Shown here: piece by piece, positions 62,998-64,000 of the stretch
How positions within the stretch are numbered: position 1 is the stretch's first letter
How the letters are laid out: the number at the start of each line of letters is the position of its first letter
DNA from: Polyangiaceae bacterium
Lineage (GTDB): Bacteria > Myxococcota_A > Polyangia > Polyangiales > Polyangiaceae
Assembly (NCBI GenBank): GCA_041389725.1
Contig: JAWKRG010000016.1
Location: 62,001 to 126,000 of the forward strand
Length of the DNA: 64,000 nt
Direction of reading: 5' to 3'
The notes under the pieces: model-generated
Databases searched by the model: none
What the model saw: the letters and a program-made list of their open reading frames with translations, nothing else
What the model was told of the DNA's origin: nothing
Made by a program: the position numbers and the translations under genes

Positions 62998-63837
62998 TCA
63001 TGTGCGCAGGAATCGGTCGAGCAGTTCCGCAAGAAGCTCGGGTCGATGGCGCTGCAGCATGTGCCCTGCGTTTGGCAAGGTGTGGCGCTCGACTCGGCCG
63101 AAGCATGCGAGGCGTCGGTCGATCTCGCTCCCCAACGCCCGATAGCTCGACTGCTCGCCTTCGACGTACATCACGGGACACTGCACCTGACGCCAGAACG
63201 CTTCCGCAACCTCCGCTCGAAACGGGTAAGGCCCACGCGTCAGGTGCAGGGGGTCGTGCTTGAAGCGACGCCTGCCATCCGGCAGCTCGTGGGTACCCAG
63301 TCGGGCCAGGCGTTGCGCCAGCTCGACGGACAGCAGTCCGTCCGCTGCCTGCAAACGTTTCGCGGCAGCGTCCAGGTTCGGGAGAGCACTGGGCTGCTGG
63401 CCGACCCGTCGTCTCCACGCTTCGACCCACCCACGCACGCGCGCGACTGGGTCCGCGTCGTCCTGCGGGGGACCGATCCCTTCGAGCAGCGCGAGTGCAG
63501 TGACTCGCTCGGGAAAGGCGCCAGCGAAATAGGATGCCACCGTGCCACCCATCGAGTGGCCCACGACCGCAACTCGATCCAGGGCGAGGGCGTCGACGAG
63601 ACCCGCGACGTCCGGCAGGTAGTCGAAGAAGTGATAGTAGCCACCGCCACCCACTCGGTCGCTATCCCCGTGGCCACGTAGATCCGGGGCGATGACCCGG
63701 AAATCCTGGAGACCCGCATCCGTCAGGGGAGCCCAGGTCCAAGCGTTGTCCAGAAAGCCGTGCAGGCACAGCAGTGGCGGCGCTTGCTCGGGGCCCCACT
63801 CCAAGACGTGAAGGGTGAGGCCCGTCTCGAGGCGCAC
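62998..63837 (-). CDS. Alpha/beta-fold hydrolase
   Basis: 279 residues from GTG 63837. Oxyanion turn L-H-G-F-L-D-N (24-30), nucleophile Ser in G-H-S-M-G-G (about 93-98), Asp in V-M-Y-V-E-G-E-Q (helper position; the acidic partner is uncertain), and the His in N-A-G-H-M-L-Q (about 259). D-L-R-G-H-G-D-S near 52-59 is family-typical. Cytoplasmic. Substrate unknown; esterase or lipase-type activity is the usual default. Transcribed in one direction with the oxidase subunit gene downstream. Confidence 0.88.
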   Translation of the reverse strand: MRLETGLTLHVLEWGPEQAPPLLCLHGFLDNAWTWAPLTDAGLQDFRVIAPDLRGHGDSDRVGGGGYYHFFDYLPDVAGLVDALALDRVAVVGHSMGGTVASYFAGAFPERVTALALLEGIGPPQDDADPVARVRGWVEAWRRRVGQQPSALPNLDAAAKRLQAADGLLSVELAQRLARLGTHELPDGRRRFKHDPLHLTRGPYPFRAEVAEAFWRQVQCPVMYVEGEQSSYRALGSEIDRRLACFGRVERHTLPNAGHMLQRHRPELLAELLDRFLRT

Positions 63838-63869
63838 GCGTGCGGAACGCGGCGCTGCGTCCGAAGGAC

Positions 63870-64000
63870 TCAGCGTTTGATCTCCATGCTCCAGCTTTGC
63901 AGCGTGCCCAGGTCACCACCGGCGACATCGCTGACGATCAAGCGCCAGGTGCCAGAGGATTCCTCGCCCACGAAGGTGGGTACGCTGAAGGTGCGAGTAC
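63870..64000 (-). CDS. P-domain (proprotein convertase-type) protein, 3' end only
   Basis: Only the last 43 codons are in the window, ending with TGA at 63870-63872. They read T-R-T-F-S-V-P-T-F-V-G-E-E, then S-G-T-W-R-L-I-V-S-D-V-A and the end L-Q-S-W-S-M-E-I-K-R. This is the end of a P/Homo B domain, a beta-sandwich seen in subtilisin-like proteases and many myxobacterial secreted proteins. What lies before it cannot be known from this window. It lies 32 bp upstream of the alpha/beta hydrolase gene on the same strand. Confidence 0.8.
   Translation of the reverse strand, partial: TRTFSVPTFVGEESSGTWRLIVSDVAGGDLGTLQSWSMEIKR

Overview
The window is GC-rich, densely coded and double-stranded in organisation. 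I read it as a chromosomal segment of a myxobacterium-like bacterium (Myxococcota, probably Polyangiales). This is inferred from four things: many lipoproteins with Gly/Ala/Ser/Thr linkers directly after the lipobox, four Hanks-type Ser/Thr kinases (one with the HRDVSPQN catalytic-loop variant common in myxobacteria), TPR and PEGA proteins beside kinases, and a P-domain protein. I saw no insertion sequence, phage, rRNA or CRISPR array. One tRNA gene (tRNA-Glu) is present.

Layout. 1-3351: secreted or lipid-anchored proteins, including a beta-helix lipoprotein. 3431-7093: smc. 7396-7752: an FmdB-type zinc ribbon. 7807-16858: an aromatic amino acid and translation block, namely a PheA-like protein, hisC-type aminotransferase, lipoprotein, aroA, cmk, two envelope proteins and rpsA. 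Most junctions from hisC to the second envelope protein are 1- to 4-nt overlaps. 16976-19745: AI-2E-type transporter and two envelope proteins. 19762-22862 (minus): a SctV-type type III export gate and a FIST-domain protein with no other secretion genes. 22979-29958: PP2C phosphatase, ddl, MFS-spermidine synthase fusion, M14-type peptidase and membrane proteins. 29959-30391: a structured repeat region ending in tRNA-Glu, whose 3' end is partly duplicated. 31263-32173: SRPBCC-ArsR operon with a clear operator. 32246-38736: Spo0M-HEAT protein, GIDE-like protein, TPR-PEGA protein, kinase and an FMN-dependent hydroxyacid dehydrogenase.

38899-41330 holds the best find. A lipoprotein gene read as two pieces is one thioredoxin-like selenoprotein: an in-frame TGA gives the motif Sec-Pro-Gly-Cys, and an AGGUC-tipped hairpin follows at the right distance for a bacterial SECIS element. 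It is coupled by an ATGA overlap to an upstream lipoprotein and followed by a queuosine-precursor transporter gene. 41383-53980: signalling genes (diguanylate cyclase, HDOD, three kinases) mixed with hydrolases and envelope proteins. 54061-61521 (minus): APC-USP transporter, a lipoprotein, and a zinc-type uptake operon (His-rich protein, porin, binding protein, ATPase, permease). 61736-64000: DUF2914-like lipoprotein, oxidase subunit III-like protein, alpha/beta hydrolase and the end of a P-domain protein.

A second notable observation is that the PheA-like protein keeps the chorismate mutase-prephenate dehydratase-ACT architecture but has lost the residues normally used for dehydratase catalysis and one mutase lysine, while its ACT domain looks intact. 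All functional calls are from reading the sequence and from memory of protein families. No database search was run.
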